A stretch of 64,000 nt of DNA from Vandiemenella viatica (GCA_031002005.1 JARYHS010011408.1:219583473-219647472), one strand, 5' to 3'; positions 12,231 to 22,702 are shown, counted from the first letter of the stretch. The notes: generated from the letters alone by a model not told the origin. Translations and numbers: made by a program.

Positions 12231-12799
12231 AGTATTGCCAGGCTCTTATATACGCAAGAAGATTTTTACGGCGAAATATACTAATACTCACCGATTCAGT
12301 TAGTGTTCTTCGCTCCTTAGCCATACACGTTATACTCCAGCGACCTAATATATACAACATCAGTATAATTCAACAGACTGTAGAACTTAATCAACGCGGT
12401 TGCACCGTTAATTATATCTGGATACCCGCGCACTCTGGAATTAGGCATAACCAGTACGTAGATATGTTAGCCAAGGTGGCATGTAGCTCGGGCCAAAGCT
12501 TAATAACACCCAGCAATACAATTGATTATCAGGCAACAATGGTCAGCAATGCAAACCACCATAGGACGAGGAGCTGGAATGAATCTAAACAATACAGAAA
12601 CCGACAGTACGCCCTAGTTGAGACGTACCCTCCACGAAGACCTTGGTATTCAAGATGGAATTCTCAACGACGGTACATTACTTCTTTTATTCGTATCAGA
12701 TTCCACCACGGCGTCTTCCGTACTCATCTTTTTCGCATCAAGACGGTAAACACCTCAAACTCGTCAACGAGTGTGCAGAAAATTGAGGTGTAACCTCCA

Positions 12800-13740
12800 G
12801 TCCAGGAACAGTACCTGATGGAGTATGCCACTCATTATCAAGAAGGTTCTAGATTCCGCGGGAGAGAGGCGGGGTTTACAGAGGTGAGATGGTTGATTGG
12901 AATAACAGTCGTCAGGTGCTGCGGGTCCGCGACGGTGAGGGTGGATGCTGGGTGAAGGACATAGGGACTGTGGTGGTAATCCCCTGCTTTCAGACCCTTT
13001 ACCATCACAGCACAGCACGGCACATTACATACCGGCCTTGTCCGTCTCCCCCTCACTCAGCCTCTATCCTCACCGTCGCTGAGTACCCGAGAACCTTGAC
13101 GACTGCCAGGTTCAGCGGTCGATGCGGCGGTGACGGAGATGTAATATTGTGAAGGATGAAGGGAACGGGTACGGCGACGATAGCGTAGTTGTGACGGCTG
13201 TGACTACAGAAGGTCAATTCAAGTATGAGGTCACAGAGAACTACAACCAGAGTCGCCACCGACGCTACCGACGTCGTCACCTTGCCCTCCACCCAACACA
13301 ATACACCACCACCATCCCGCCCAAACACAGTAACGCTACCGACATCTTCTCCCCGCATTACAACCCAGCCACTATCTCGAGCAATCGAGAAACTTCCGGA
13401 GGATGAAGTAACGTGATACTGACCTTACACTGTAGGCTGCACCGCCGGCTCACTGTGGACTCACTGACCAGGTCGAGGCTCCAAGCCGACTGCTCCCCGC
13501 GGTGCCCGAGTATGGAGTGGGCTCTGGCCACACACAGCACAGCACTGCGTCATCTGGATGGCTTACGCCATTTTGTTGTTACAGTACCAGGTCAATACCT
13601 ACGACTGCTATCTGGGTTTGCTTTTTTTGAAATGGGTTTTGCCGCGTCGCAGACCTCTTTTTATACGCTCCCAACAATAGCTGGAGTCATTTCCTGGGTA
13701 ACGCGCAGTGTCCTCATAGATATTTAATTGTTACCATAGA
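12800..13740. other. GC-rich, CpG-rich patch
   Basis: It begins about 40 bp after the LINE stop and is markedly richer in G, C and CpG than its surroundings, so open frames of 60-104 codons occur in several frames at once. None shows a motif I know. It could be the LINE 3' region, a separate insertion, or a CpG-island-like element. I do not call a gene. Confidence 0.45.
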
Positions 13741-15280
13741 AACGAAGTTGCAGTACGATCTGGAACACGCCATTCCGTATTCGGTGCGCGCCAGTAGTAA
13801 GTATGTACGTAACTTTGGAACGACCTACACCAGAGAAAATAATCAGTTTTCAATCACATGGCCGCATATTGAGTCTGATTCGTGCAAACTCATGAGTGTA
13901 TCTCCATTTTCTAATATGCGTTACGAAAATCGTTAAGCGTAAAGAAGTTCAATGTACATGAATCTGCTAGATTTTTCGAGCGTCAATTCGTTGTAAATTA
14001 TTAAATATTTTTTTGGTACTGGAGTGCCGGTATTAATTTCCGCTGACAACCAACATAATGAGTTTTCATAAACTTTATTCACTATGGTGCAAGCGATTCA
14101 TTGCAGACCAGTTGTCAGAATTCAAACGAAGCTTGATTGTGAACTCAGATACCACATTTTTGAGAGGTGTAGTGTTGTAAGTCGTATTATACAGCTTCCA
14201 TATCGTTGGTTTTTATTTATAGTAAATAAAAGTGAACTGAAACTCCAAAAATGATCCAATTTGACTGTAATTCCGACGAAGGCAATGACGAGAGCAATTC
14301 ATTTACTATATGTGGATTACATCAGCGTGTTTTGGATATTATTACAACTCACTTCCACGGGGATTACATACGCAATATAAGGTAAGACAGACAAAAATAC
14401 TAAACTTATAAAGTACGCGCTGAAAAAGATACATCAACCAGACAATTAAATCTAGTGGTAGTTAAATTGGCTACATCTGCATTGGGTAATTACAGAGCCA
14501 ATTGATCATCCCATTTATTATGCATATAATTATATTTATATAGTTAACAACCTTTCGCGATGCTACATTTTTCAACAATTTCCAACCTGTTTTGCTGCTG
14601 ATCAGCATTTTTTTAATCGTTCACATAAATCTGCTGTTACAATTGCTGATTCCAGCATCTGTGTAAAAAATAACTCTTCAGAATTTATGATGTTACTGTG
14701 ATGCGAATGCACTCCTTGGATGCTTACGTATCAATGCCTCACCCTCTCCGCTACTGAAAGAAATTCTGATATCTGTTGTCGATTAAGAAATGTAAATATC
14801 ACACGATAATCCTTTTCAGTTCTTCTTAAGGCGCCTTCTCCTATCGGTGGATGGAGGTCCAGACGTGACGTTGCAGCATGGATAACCTCTTCTGACGTAC
14901 AGTTGTATCTTCTCCCAATGTCCTTCAGCCACGAATTCCTTCTCATGCCAAATAATGATGCTGGCAGTATTGACATAAGATGTCCACGAAATGTGCCACA
15001 ATTTTAAACTACAAACAAAAATCTACCGGAGGAACTGTGAATGCTAGAGTCCCACAGTTAACCATAACCTCTTAGTTTGTTATTATTTTTAAACATATTG
15101 CAAATCGTTTTTCTTCAGGAGACAGGTTAAGCAGTAGAATGTATGGTGATGGCTTCCCTGTCATATTATCCTGTCTGCATGATTTTTGGGAGACCTCTCA
15201 CGTAACTTACAGCTTTGTATATCCAATAAAAATCTGAGATCTCGCGTGCTAGCAGCAAGCAGTTCTGACGGCGCACGTCT
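13741..15280. other. Unassigned interval with one minus-strand fragment
   Basis: Mostly AT-rich. Minus-strand frames at 14731-15001 (SLFGMRRNSWLKDIGRRY...) look protein-derived in composition, possibly the tail of a retroelement protein, but I cannot assign a family. Nothing else stands out. Confidence 0.35.
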
Positions 15281-15284
15281 CGTT

Positions 15285-15545
15285 TAAACTTATTAGTAAA
15301 CATGTGTACTGCCACTTTTGCTTACGAATGTGGTGAAATACTTCTTCCACCAACATATTTGAGCCGGAATGACAGGAAAGATAAGATTAGAGAAATAAGG
15401 TGCCGCACTGATTCTGATATGAATTCTTTTTTCCCTCGTACCATTTGGGATTGGAATGCACAGCAAAGAGATTAGTTTTGTTGCTGAGCTCCCTCTGCCA
15501 CCACAATTTTGTGAATTACAGAGTATATATGTAGATGTAAATAAA
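15285..15545 (+). mobile_element. LINE family 3, 3'-end fragment
   Basis: It ends with ccctcgtaccatttgggat, then a ctccctctgccaccacaa block and gtatatatgtagatgtaa. This is the reverse complement of the start of 37805-38460 (atctacatatatacaccgc..., gtaggtggcagagggtgc...). It is the 3' end of a Jockey-like LINE whose tail carries the tacatctacat type sequence. Confidence 0.7.
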
Positions 15546-15607
15546 AAGACAGTGCAGAATAGTATGTAAGAGACTGCAGAATAAATGTGTATTTAAATGA
15601 AACTCGA

Positions 15608-15765
15608 AGTGATTAATGTTGGCGAAAAACTTGATGAATCTCTCTGCGTAGACGAAACAAGGAAAGGTGGAGGTGAGAGGAAATATTATTTGTATTAAAT
15701 ATGACGGGAGTGTCCATATTAGACGACTTCTAATGCATAAAAAGAACGCTAGAGTTATAGTTGTA
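15608..15765 (-). mobile_element. LINE fragment matching 17395-17560
   Basis: Shared blocks with 17395-17560 include ttggcgaaa.(a/c)ttgatgaat.tctct, atgacggg and tctaatgcataa. In the longer copy this segment lies just upstream of an RNase H region on the minus strand. This copy has no adjoining RNase H sequence. Confidence 0.55.
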
Positions 15766-16199
15766 TAAGATGATAAGTTTTTAAAAAAAATATTTTATTG
15801 ACACTTGGCCTGTTGACCATACAGACAAGATACATTATACTTAGTGCTGTATCTTTATATATATATATACATACTTGCGCCCACATTTACATATACCCAT
15901 TACACATACATACAACTCACTGTTCATATTGTAGTATCACATCATAGTTAACTAATTATATATAACAGAAATAGTAATTTACATAGCATTAAGAACATTA
16001 AGGACATAAAATTATAAAAGGAGTTAAAACATTACAAACATTACAAACGCATTAAATCACAGATTCACAATAGGATTTTGATAATCAAATGGTTTTTATA
16101 CATGTCAAAGTTAAATGTGTTATGAAGCGTTTCCACTAAAACTTTTTAACAATAAAACAGTAACCATCTGGTGTTCTGTAAACAATAATTGTTTGAAAT
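15766..16199. other. AT-rich interval
   Basis: Contains a short TA-repeat run near 15856-15870 and simple AT-rich sequence. It may be the 3' region of the minus-strand LINE at 16200-17560. No gene is seen. Confidence 0.35.
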
Positions 16200-16634
16200 A
16201 TTGAGGAGTAGAGTGGGTTCTACCCGGTTATATTTCTATATGGTTTCTTGTCACGAAGTGCACCATCCTCTGGTATACTGAGATATTTTCTAGGGCAAGG
16301 AGGTGGCCTACATTAATTGGATAACTTTTGTCCCAATGTTTTAGATTTTTCCAGAAAGTATCTGTTTCTTCTTTGTAATTCTTACATCCGAAGAATATGT
16401 GGTTTGTATCGGCCTCTGACTTCCCCGTCGCACTGACAAAGTGAGAGTTTGCTAAATTTATTTTGTGCAAGTGGCTTCCGAATCCGCCGTGATTGAATTT
16501 TGCTTTTTTTTGTGGCATATTTTTTCTGAAATTGTTGTGTTGTCGGTATTTGCGGTTGTATCTGCCTGTTGTCTCTTCCTTTGTGTTGGTCACTGAATTG
16601 CCACAGTATTCGGAATCCACACCTCTAGCATGTA

Positions 16635-17291
16635 CAGTGTGATTATAATTAATGTTTAAGTTTCAAAACGGTCTAAAAAACGAACCACTGATTAGAATGA
16701 CGTCAAAATTGAACGGCGTATTATTGAATAAGGGGGAAAGAACATTAATGCAAGATGGCGGTTCACCGCACATTCCAAATCGAGTGAAGCAGTTGTTGAG
16801 GCGACATTTCCGAAATGCTAGAATTATCAGTCGTCATTTCCCTACAGCCTGGCCGGCCCGATTACCTGATCTTAATCCGTGTGATTTCTGACTGTGGGGT
16901 TATATGAAAGATGTTATGTTCAGTACTCCGATTGCCAACGTAGCTGAATTGAAGACACACATTTCGCAACACGTTCTGTACTCGACCCCGATGACACTTC
17001 GATCGGTTGTGGAACATGCTGTTTCCCCGATTTAATCTTGTTGCACACTGCACTGGACAGCATACTGAAAATGTTTTGCGCCAGTCTCGCGAAACTTAAA
17101 AACCGATTGGATGGATGATTTTTATGCGGTTTTTGGCCTCAGGACAGTAAAAACCGATTGGATGGGTGCTTTTTTGTTTCATGTTCTTTCCCCTTTCTTC
17201 AATAATACGCCGTTCAATTTTGACGTCATTCTAATCAGTGGTTCGTTTTTCAGAGAGTTTTGAAACTTGAACCTTAATTATAATTACCCTG
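16635..17291 (+). mobile_element. Tc1/mariner-type element with long TIRs, internally deleted
   Basis: Flanked by TA (16633-16634, 17292-17293). Inverted repeats of about 110 bp run inward from cagtgtgattataatt / cagggtaattataatt and share gaaccactgattagaatgac, then gtcaaaattgaacggcgtat, up to gaaagaacat. Between them lies only the C-terminal part of the transposase. A 20-bp-class direct repeat (aaaaaccgattggatgg) occurs twice at about 17098 and 17151. It is a 657-bp deletion derivative that kept both ends. Confidence 0.85.
16748..17100 (+). pseudogene. DDD transposase C-terminal half
   Basis: Reads MQDGGSPHIPNRVKQLLRRH, then ISRHFPTAWPARLPDLNPCDF, one stop, LWGYMKDVMFSTPIANVAEL and a tail ending RQSRET. 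The D of QDGG and the D of PDLNP are separated by 37 residues, the spacing of DD37D Tc1/mariner relatives. The first catalytic D and the whole DNA-binding region are absent. A TGA replaces the expected W of DFWLWG. It cannot act on its own; the ends could once have been mobilised in trans. Confidence 0.8.
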
Positions 17292-17560
17292 TATTCCAAT
17301 GCTTCAAGCATCGCAAACAGTTCAGCTGTAAAGGAGGATGTTTCCGCATGTAGCTTAAACAGCCTTTCCACTCCGGTATAATGTATGAAAGGATGCAGAT
17401 TAAAAGTGTATTGGCGAAATGTTGATGAATTTCTCTATGTGGACGAGAGAAAAGAAGGTGCATTGTAATTTTCCCTTTCATGGAAAAGGAAGTATTATCA
17501 TGACGGGTGAGCCCACGTCTAATGCATAACACAGGACGCTAAATGTATTCTATTTGCTAA

Positions 17561-18252
17561 GAGGATCCAGAGAAATCGATGGGAGGTAAGGTAAATTGTA
17601 GCAGTTGTAACAACAGACGGCTTAGAGTAGTAATTTATGTCTAATATACTAAATAAGTGAAAGACTTAAAGTTAGTGATTGACCGTAGAGGCTAGTCGTG
17701 ATGGTGAGATGGTTTACTGAACGACAGAGTGCGAGACACTCGTGCTAGTGAGAGACACTCCCGCGGTGGGCCTCACACCTGCTCTATATTAAGGTAGCGC
17801 TTCCGCTGCCCCAGAACATGTCGACAGGCGACCCTCAGGCTCGATCGGGGTTTTCCCGCCGTAAAACAGTTCGACACAGTGAAACACGCTGAGCACACTT
17901 CACCCGGTGTAAACTCTCTGGGCTGGCCTCGGACTTGTAAACATGCGCTCCCCTCTTTCCCATATTTTTAGATGAACCGCAACTTTGCCAAATGTTTGCC
18001 CGACTGCGCGATCGCAGAATATTCGTGGAGGTTCCGGGAGTGCCCGATGACATGAATATCAACATTTTACTCTCAGACTCGGAGCTGGAACACAAACACG
18101 TAACTGAGCTTCTAAACCAGAAGTCCCTCAAACGCTTCTCTGCTCCTAACACACACACAGTAATTTCATCGATTGTTTTACAGCTTTCACTCAACTAAAA
18201 CTAAAATACTCAGTTCTCCATGGCGCTTTCATCAAAGATGAAAACTTAAAAT
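17561..18252. other. Unassigned interval
   Basis: Somewhat GC-richer between 17700 and 18180. A 119-codon minus-strand frame (18194-17835) has no recognised motif. It may be retroelement-derived. Confidence 0.35.
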
Positions 18253-18260
18253 AAAAGAGA

Positions 18261-18999
18261 GGTGGGGTGGGACATTCTCCACCAGCGAAATACTGTTACT
18301 GATCTTTTGCAATTTGGATTAACTACTTCCTTATAATGTCCTCTTCACGTTGTACACTCTCCTTTTCCGGAAAAGTCGCCACGAATTTAATTAAAAATGC
18401 CGAAATATGAAACTGCACCACTGCTATTAGCTGCCGCCGGCGCTGCGAAATAAAAAATAATCTCTTGAAATGTTGGTGTAATTCTTTGTTGTAATATTTT
18501 CTTGTCGTTTTAGCTTCACTCCGTTGCAAATCGTAGCATAAACTAACAGATACAAAATTTTTATCTTAAATGCAGTGCAATAAGGCTCGCTATCTTAGAA
18601 TCGATATAAGCAGTCAGAGATAATCGATTGCTTCAGGTGTAAACAAATGCGCAGTTTGTCTCTGGTTTGCGACAAGGACTGCCGTACAACGAATTTCCCG
18701 TAAACTTTTTACTCTTGGTCCAGGCCGAATTTCAACCTAACCACGATCACTATGACAAAATGAACCTATTTAGGTTGATATGATCCCTGTACCGATAATT
18801 TTTGTGTCATTTTTACAGTGCTGCTAACATTTCGCGGTTGCGGAGGGTCTCGTATTTCAGGATTTTTAATTAAATTCGTGGCGACTTTTCCGGAAAAGGA
18901 GAGTTTACAACGTGAAGAGGACATTATAAGGAAGAATTAAACCAAACTTCAACAGTTCAGTACCAGTATTTCGCTGGTGGAGAATGTCCCACCCCACCC
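18261..18999. mobile_element. 739-bp non-autonomous element with about 175-bp TIRs
   Basis: A perfect 8-bp direct repeat taaaagag flanks it (18253-18260, 19000-19007). The arms are inverted repeats starting ggtggggtgggacattctcc and sharing ctccttttccggaaaagtcg, then gccacgaatttaattaaaaa; they run to about 18410 and from about 18850. The centre has no open frame. Long TIRs with an 8-bp duplication fit hAT, P or Merlin superfamilies; I cannot choose on ends alone. Confidence 0.88.
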
Positions 19000-19007
19000 T
19001 AAAAGAG

Positions 19008-19700
19008 TTTTATCCGTGATCTTTTGAACAAAGTTTATTAAGTGATTTTCGTGAATGTATTTTGTAACATCTGCTTTCACGCCCTATTGATCCTGTAGTC
19101 TTCTAAGAAATATAACTCCTTCATAGCTTCTATAAATAAGAGCAACGCATCTGGATTAAAGCTAACACTGTCCTAGTGGATACAGTAGCGAAAATGGCAA
19201 TAAAATCTGCTGTATATCATTCACTAATCCCAGAGACAGATATAATATCTACGATAAGGATCTCAACGAACAAATAGGGAAAGATATGTGGAAAAATCTA
19301 TAGAAACTAAGGGTCGACACTACGGATTTCTGCACCAAACGCTGTCAAACAATGGCATCAAGATGGTTTGTTACAAGAGAAACATTGAGTACTATAGCGC
19401 AGATTTCGCAAACATCTTCATAGATTCAATCCCCCAAATGTGGCTGCGGTGAGATTAATTCTCTTGTAAAAAGCATTGTCAACAGTCGTCCAAGCTATTT
19501 GAAGATGCATAACAATCAGGCGTAGTCTTAAGAACAAATTTTGCGAATTTATTAGCCACGGAGGACCAACGCGTCTGCACAGTCATTGTAAAAAAATTTC
19601 TCGACAATCAAACAAAAATCTAAGCCAAGGATGATGGTTCAGAGTTATAATCCTAGCAAGTTTTAAGTTTATTGTGTATTAGAAATAAGACTTTCCCGGC
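19008..19700 (+). mobile_element. Probable LINE ORF2 C-terminus, decayed
   Basis: Fragments read VDTVAKMAIKSA (like the 'D.LAK.A' end of RNase H) near 19180 and PPNVAAVR / CGCGE near 19435-19450 (like the zinc-knuckle tail). Frames shift often. The match is weaker than the copies at 12.3 and 16.4 kb. Confidence 0.4.
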
Positions 19701-20184
19701 GTACTTCTGATATAAAGCCTTCGCGAAACTTATTGTGTTTATTAATTCTTACTTTTTTGTAAAAACTGTAAAATAATTATGAAACCTCGTTCTGGCTGTA
19801 TGGTTTTGGTACCGAATGCCAATAATAGTTTTAAAGCATAATTAAAGAATTAAGAAATCAGCAACCAAAGTTAAATGTGATGAATTTTTGAAAATAGGAG
19901 CCCAAAAAATTTGTATAATGTTTAACGAATGTTTACGCTTGCTGCAGTGTTGATCTTTGATAGCAACACACAAAACTTGCAAAATACTTTGACGAATGGT
20001 TACGTTTACTGCGGTGTTTATCTTAGGTAGTGCGCAATCTCTGGTCGCAATCTTTGGTGTGTATCTGTTCAAGTTAAGCATAGATTATCATTTCTTGTTC
20101 TAACACCGGGTCATGTGGTCTTAAATCATACCACAGATTTTACGTCAAACCATACGCTTTTATACTCACCATCAAAATTCAAAG
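19701..20184. other. Unassigned interval
   Basis: AT-rich sequence with no motif or repeat that I recognise. Confidence 0.35.
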
Positions 20185-20397
20185 GTAGTGCTTTTTCCCC
20201 ATAAGTAAGTCATTAGTGACGAGAAACGGTTGGTGGTAAGAGGTGGGAAGAAATTCCGACATGGCACCAATATGGCATTCACCTGGAGTGATTTCTGGAA
20301 ACCATGGAAAATCAAAATCTGAAAGCCCGGAAGAGGATTCGAACCTACGGCCTTCCGAATACACGGCCATAGTGTACCGCTCACCCACCATGATCGT
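20185..20397 (-). repeat. SINE family A, minus strand
   Basis: The reverse complement shows the head (cggtgggtgagcggta order), a B-box-like ggttcgaatcctc, and the core gattttccatggtttccaga with ggtgaatgcc. The A-box is readable on the minus strand near 20370-20395. Confidence 0.75.
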
Positions 20398-20787
20398 TCT
20401 AGTTTTTGCCTGGTACCACCATAAACAGAGTCACAGATGTATCGCATGAAACAATTAGTCACTTAAAGAAATTGATCATTAAGTTCCACCGTTAACTTCA
20501 GATCCATTTCCCACAACAGGCCCTCATCACAATCACCTGTATAAAACATCAGTAAATATTCACCTTACCTCATCTAGAATGTTTGACTATACGCTCATAA
20601 CCGTAGAATCCTACCAAATCTAGAGCTTCCAATAAATTTTTGTTCGGTACGTTTGATGTGAATTTCTGGCTCCCTTAGGTGGTTTTGACAAATTATCTAC
20701 AGAGTTCATTAGAGATAAAGTCATAAGGAATTTCAGTTGATGGATATACTAAATCTGTATGATCTTACGACCTGGTGACAGAGTTTG

Positions 20788-20985
20788 ACCGAGCGTGGTG
20801 GGTGAGTGGTAACGTTCTGGCCTCGCATTCGGGAGGACGCGGGTTCGAATCCCCGTCCGGCCATCCAGATTGGGTTTTCGATGGTTTCCCCAAATCACTC
20901 AAGACGAATGCCGGTATGCTTCCTTCAAAAGGCCATGGCTGAATTCCTTCCCGTTCCTTGCCCTTAGTCCATTCCCGGCTATAAT
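20788..20985 (+). repeat. SINE family A
   Basis: tRNA-derived SINE. The head has gcgtggtgggtgagtgg (A-box-like) and gggttcgaatcccc (near-perfect pol III B-box). The core ttttcgatggtttccccaaa and cgaatgccgg follows, then ccttcccgttccttgccc. A family B fragment in the opposite orientation is joined at the 3' side. No coding content. Confidence 0.85.
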
Positions 20986-20989
20986 GGGC

Positions 20990-21170
20990 TCTCTACTTCA
21001 AATGGCTGGAGTTACAGTTTAAAGTGGAACCCGAAGCACGGAACATCCTGGCGTACTCGCATGATCAAGAAGAACTCTTAAACATTCGTAGACCAATTGG
21101 TATTTGAAGACGCGATCCTGAACTTTAACAGCTTGCGTCTTAGCCACTTAGCCACCAGAAACGGAAAATA
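20990..21170 (-). repeat. SINE family B fragment, minus strand
   Basis: Contains acagtttaaagtggaacccg, then a tggcgtactcgcatgatca block, the reverse complement of the family B body. It is followed by a decayed tRNA-like head (cttagccacttagccacc). It abuts the family A copy. Confidence 0.6.
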
Positions 21171-21734
21171 ATCTTCCGTGTGTAGTTATGAGGAGTCATA
21201 TCGCTTTTTACATTAACCTATGAGGCAAGCGAATATTTTGGTACTTTAAACCAGTACCAGCCAAGGCAATGACATTAAATCTTCAGGCAGGATGTTGCCT
21301 TGATAGACGCCTGTTTGAAGTACTGCATTCCATTTTCGTGGAGGGAAGTCAAATTATCTGAACCCGTATTATCTCCAAACAACGACTGAGAAATCAAACA
21401 GTTCAATACAGATTAGCGTCCTTTTCAAATACAGCTATCCGCTGTGATTTACTAATTCTAAGGTCACCAACATGTTTGGTAACTTAATTGGTTTAATTGA
21501 AACTGATACATGCATTTAAAGAGGAGCCATGCCGATAAAACTGTGCGCAACGTTATGAGTGTCAAATTATCATCGAAATTAATAAAAGGCCAAGCTTGAT
21601 CAATGTGTAATCGTGTACCAGAGTCCGTAGCGCTGACGTCACGCACACAGCCTTCGTTCGTGGATTAACAACGGTCAGAGATATCTCTACATATGAGCGT
21701 TATTCTATCATATATATAATTTCTATAAGGTATT

Positions 21735-22655
21735 TTTTTGTCACAAGCCTGTATCTTCCTTCATATTTAACCGAAATCAATGCATGAGGTGTCACTATAA
21801 AGCTTATGGTCACCACTTTGGTCACATCATATTTTAAGAAATGAAGTTTTTGGAATTCGACCCTTAAAGGACGAAAATGTCAATATTTCTAAAATGTTGT
21901 TTTCTGTGTTAAAAGTCATTTATCTCCCTGGATACCTATCTGAAATCGTTTAATGAAGTATCATTTTAAATATTAAGATCTCCGCTTCAGTGACGTCATA
22001 TATTAAGACAGAAATTTTTCGGAATTCGACCCTTAAAGGGCAAAAGGATCAATATTTTTGCAATTCGTTTTTTTGTCACGAGCGATTTATCTCCCCTAAT
22101 ATCAAACCGATATAGATAAAGTCTCCGCCGTGGTAACATTATATTTTATGAAAGGAATTTTTCGTAATTCGACCCTTAAATGGCAAAAAAGTTAATTTTT
22201 CTAAAATGCGTTTTTTGTATCTGGAGCCATTTATCTCCCTGGATATCTAACCAACATCGATAAATGAAGTAGGATTATAAGGAGTATTGTCTCAGCTTTG
22301 TGAAATCATATTTTAAGAAAGAATGTTTTTGGAATTCAACCATTAAAGGGAAAAAGTATAAATTTTTCTATAACGCATTTTTGTGTCACGAGCGATTTAT
22401 CTCCCTTAATATCTAATCGATATAGATAAATGAGATATCATATTAAAGACTAAGGTTTCCGCCGTGGTAACATAATATTCTAAGATAGAAATTTGTCTTA
22501 ATTCAACCCTTAAACGGTAAAAACATCAATTTTTCTTAAATACGTTTTATGTCTTTCGAGCCTTTTATCTCCCTCGATTTCTAACCAAAATCGATAAAAG
22601 AACTAGGATTATGAGGAGCAATGACTCAGCTTTGGTAACATCATATTCAACCTCA
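21735..22655 (+). repeat. Satellite-like array, about 170-bp units in alternating A/B types
   Basis: Five full units plus a partial one. Anchors are aattcgacccttaaa or variants at about 21856, 22022, 22158, 22332 and 22499. Type B units carry cacgagcgatttatctccc and gatatagataaa, with ccgccgtggtaacat. Type A units carry ctggatatctaacc, gataaatgaagtagg, and tcagctttg. The order is B-A-B-A-B-A, a dimeric higher-order pattern. One B unit has an internal deletion of about 40 bp. The array stops about 15 bp before the Helitron-like terminus. Confidence 0.85.
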
Positions 22656-22670
22656 CTTTTCATCACATTT

Positions 22671-22702
22671 TTTTCGCGAAATTTTCGCACGGGTTGTCTA
22701 GT
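22671..22702 (+). mobile_element. Candidate Helitron 3' terminus
   Basis: A short hairpin gcgaa-att-ttcgc (about 22676-22688) is followed nine bases later by ctag and then t. A GC-containing hairpin, a short spacer and CTRR-T is the Helitron 3' end pattern. The satellite array would then be internal to a non-autonomous Helitron. No 5' TC end could be fixed, and no Rep/helicase sequence is present. Confidence 0.5.

Larger units (their letters stand above)
8816..12238 (-). mobile_element. Merlin-like DNA transposon, 3.4 kb
   Basis: The element is bounded by the 9-bp direct repeat caggctctt (8807-8815 and 12239-12247). It carries long imperfect inverted repeats of about 340 bp that begin near the ends with ctacgatatccgaggcac. 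A decayed transposase lies on the minus strand (10513-11372) with a VQIDET motif typical of the IS1016/ISXO2-like DDE domain. Merlin elements make 8-9 bp duplications, which fits. An internal 78-bp tandem array occupies 9455-10218. It inserted precisely into a LINE RNase H gene. Confidence 0.8.
8560..12795 (+). pseudogene. LINE RNase H domain, split by Merlin insertion
   Basis: The first half (about 8645-8815) reads IFTDGSK, with the RNase H aspartate codon at 8678-8680, and then, after a frameshift, GCAFYCPE and IYSAEAIAINQAL. The second half (12248-12795) reads LTDSVSVLRSL (aspartate 12293-12295), YIWIPAHSGIRHNQYVDMLAK, and a C-terminal tail with ITSFIRIRFHHGVFRTHLFRI. Removing 8816-12238 and one 9-bp repeat puts INQAL directly in frame with IYARR...LTDS. 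The order TDGSK, AEA, TDS, HSG...D is the RNase H signature of I/Jockey-type LINEs. The domain degrades the RNA strand during retrotransposition. Confidence 0.85.
16200..17560 (-). pseudogene. LINE RNase H and C-terminus, split by a mariner-type element
   Basis: On the minus strand, 17540-17292 reads into FKLHAETSSFTAELFAMLEALEY, the 'FTAEL.A...AL' block of RNase H with its catalytic E. After the transposon, 16620-16228 gives a 130-codon frame with KKAKFNHGGFGSHLHKINLA, then EADTNHIFFGCKNYKEE and a tail ending HFVTRNHIEI. This is the C-terminal region of I/Jockey-type LINE ORF2 (the 'H..R......C..C...ET..H..F.C' zone). The middle RNase H part (TDS, HxG) is missing, so a deletion accompanied or preceded the insertion. 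Confidence 0.75.

Noticed and set aside
13053..13727. Overlapping 85-104 codon frames as a coding gene
   Set aside because: Open frames occur in several frames on both strands, as expected from GC-rich sequence with few stops; no motif.
20788..20880. Possible functional tRNA gene
   Set aside because: A- and B-boxes are present, but it continues into a SINE core seen in many copies, and the cloverleaf stems pair poorly.
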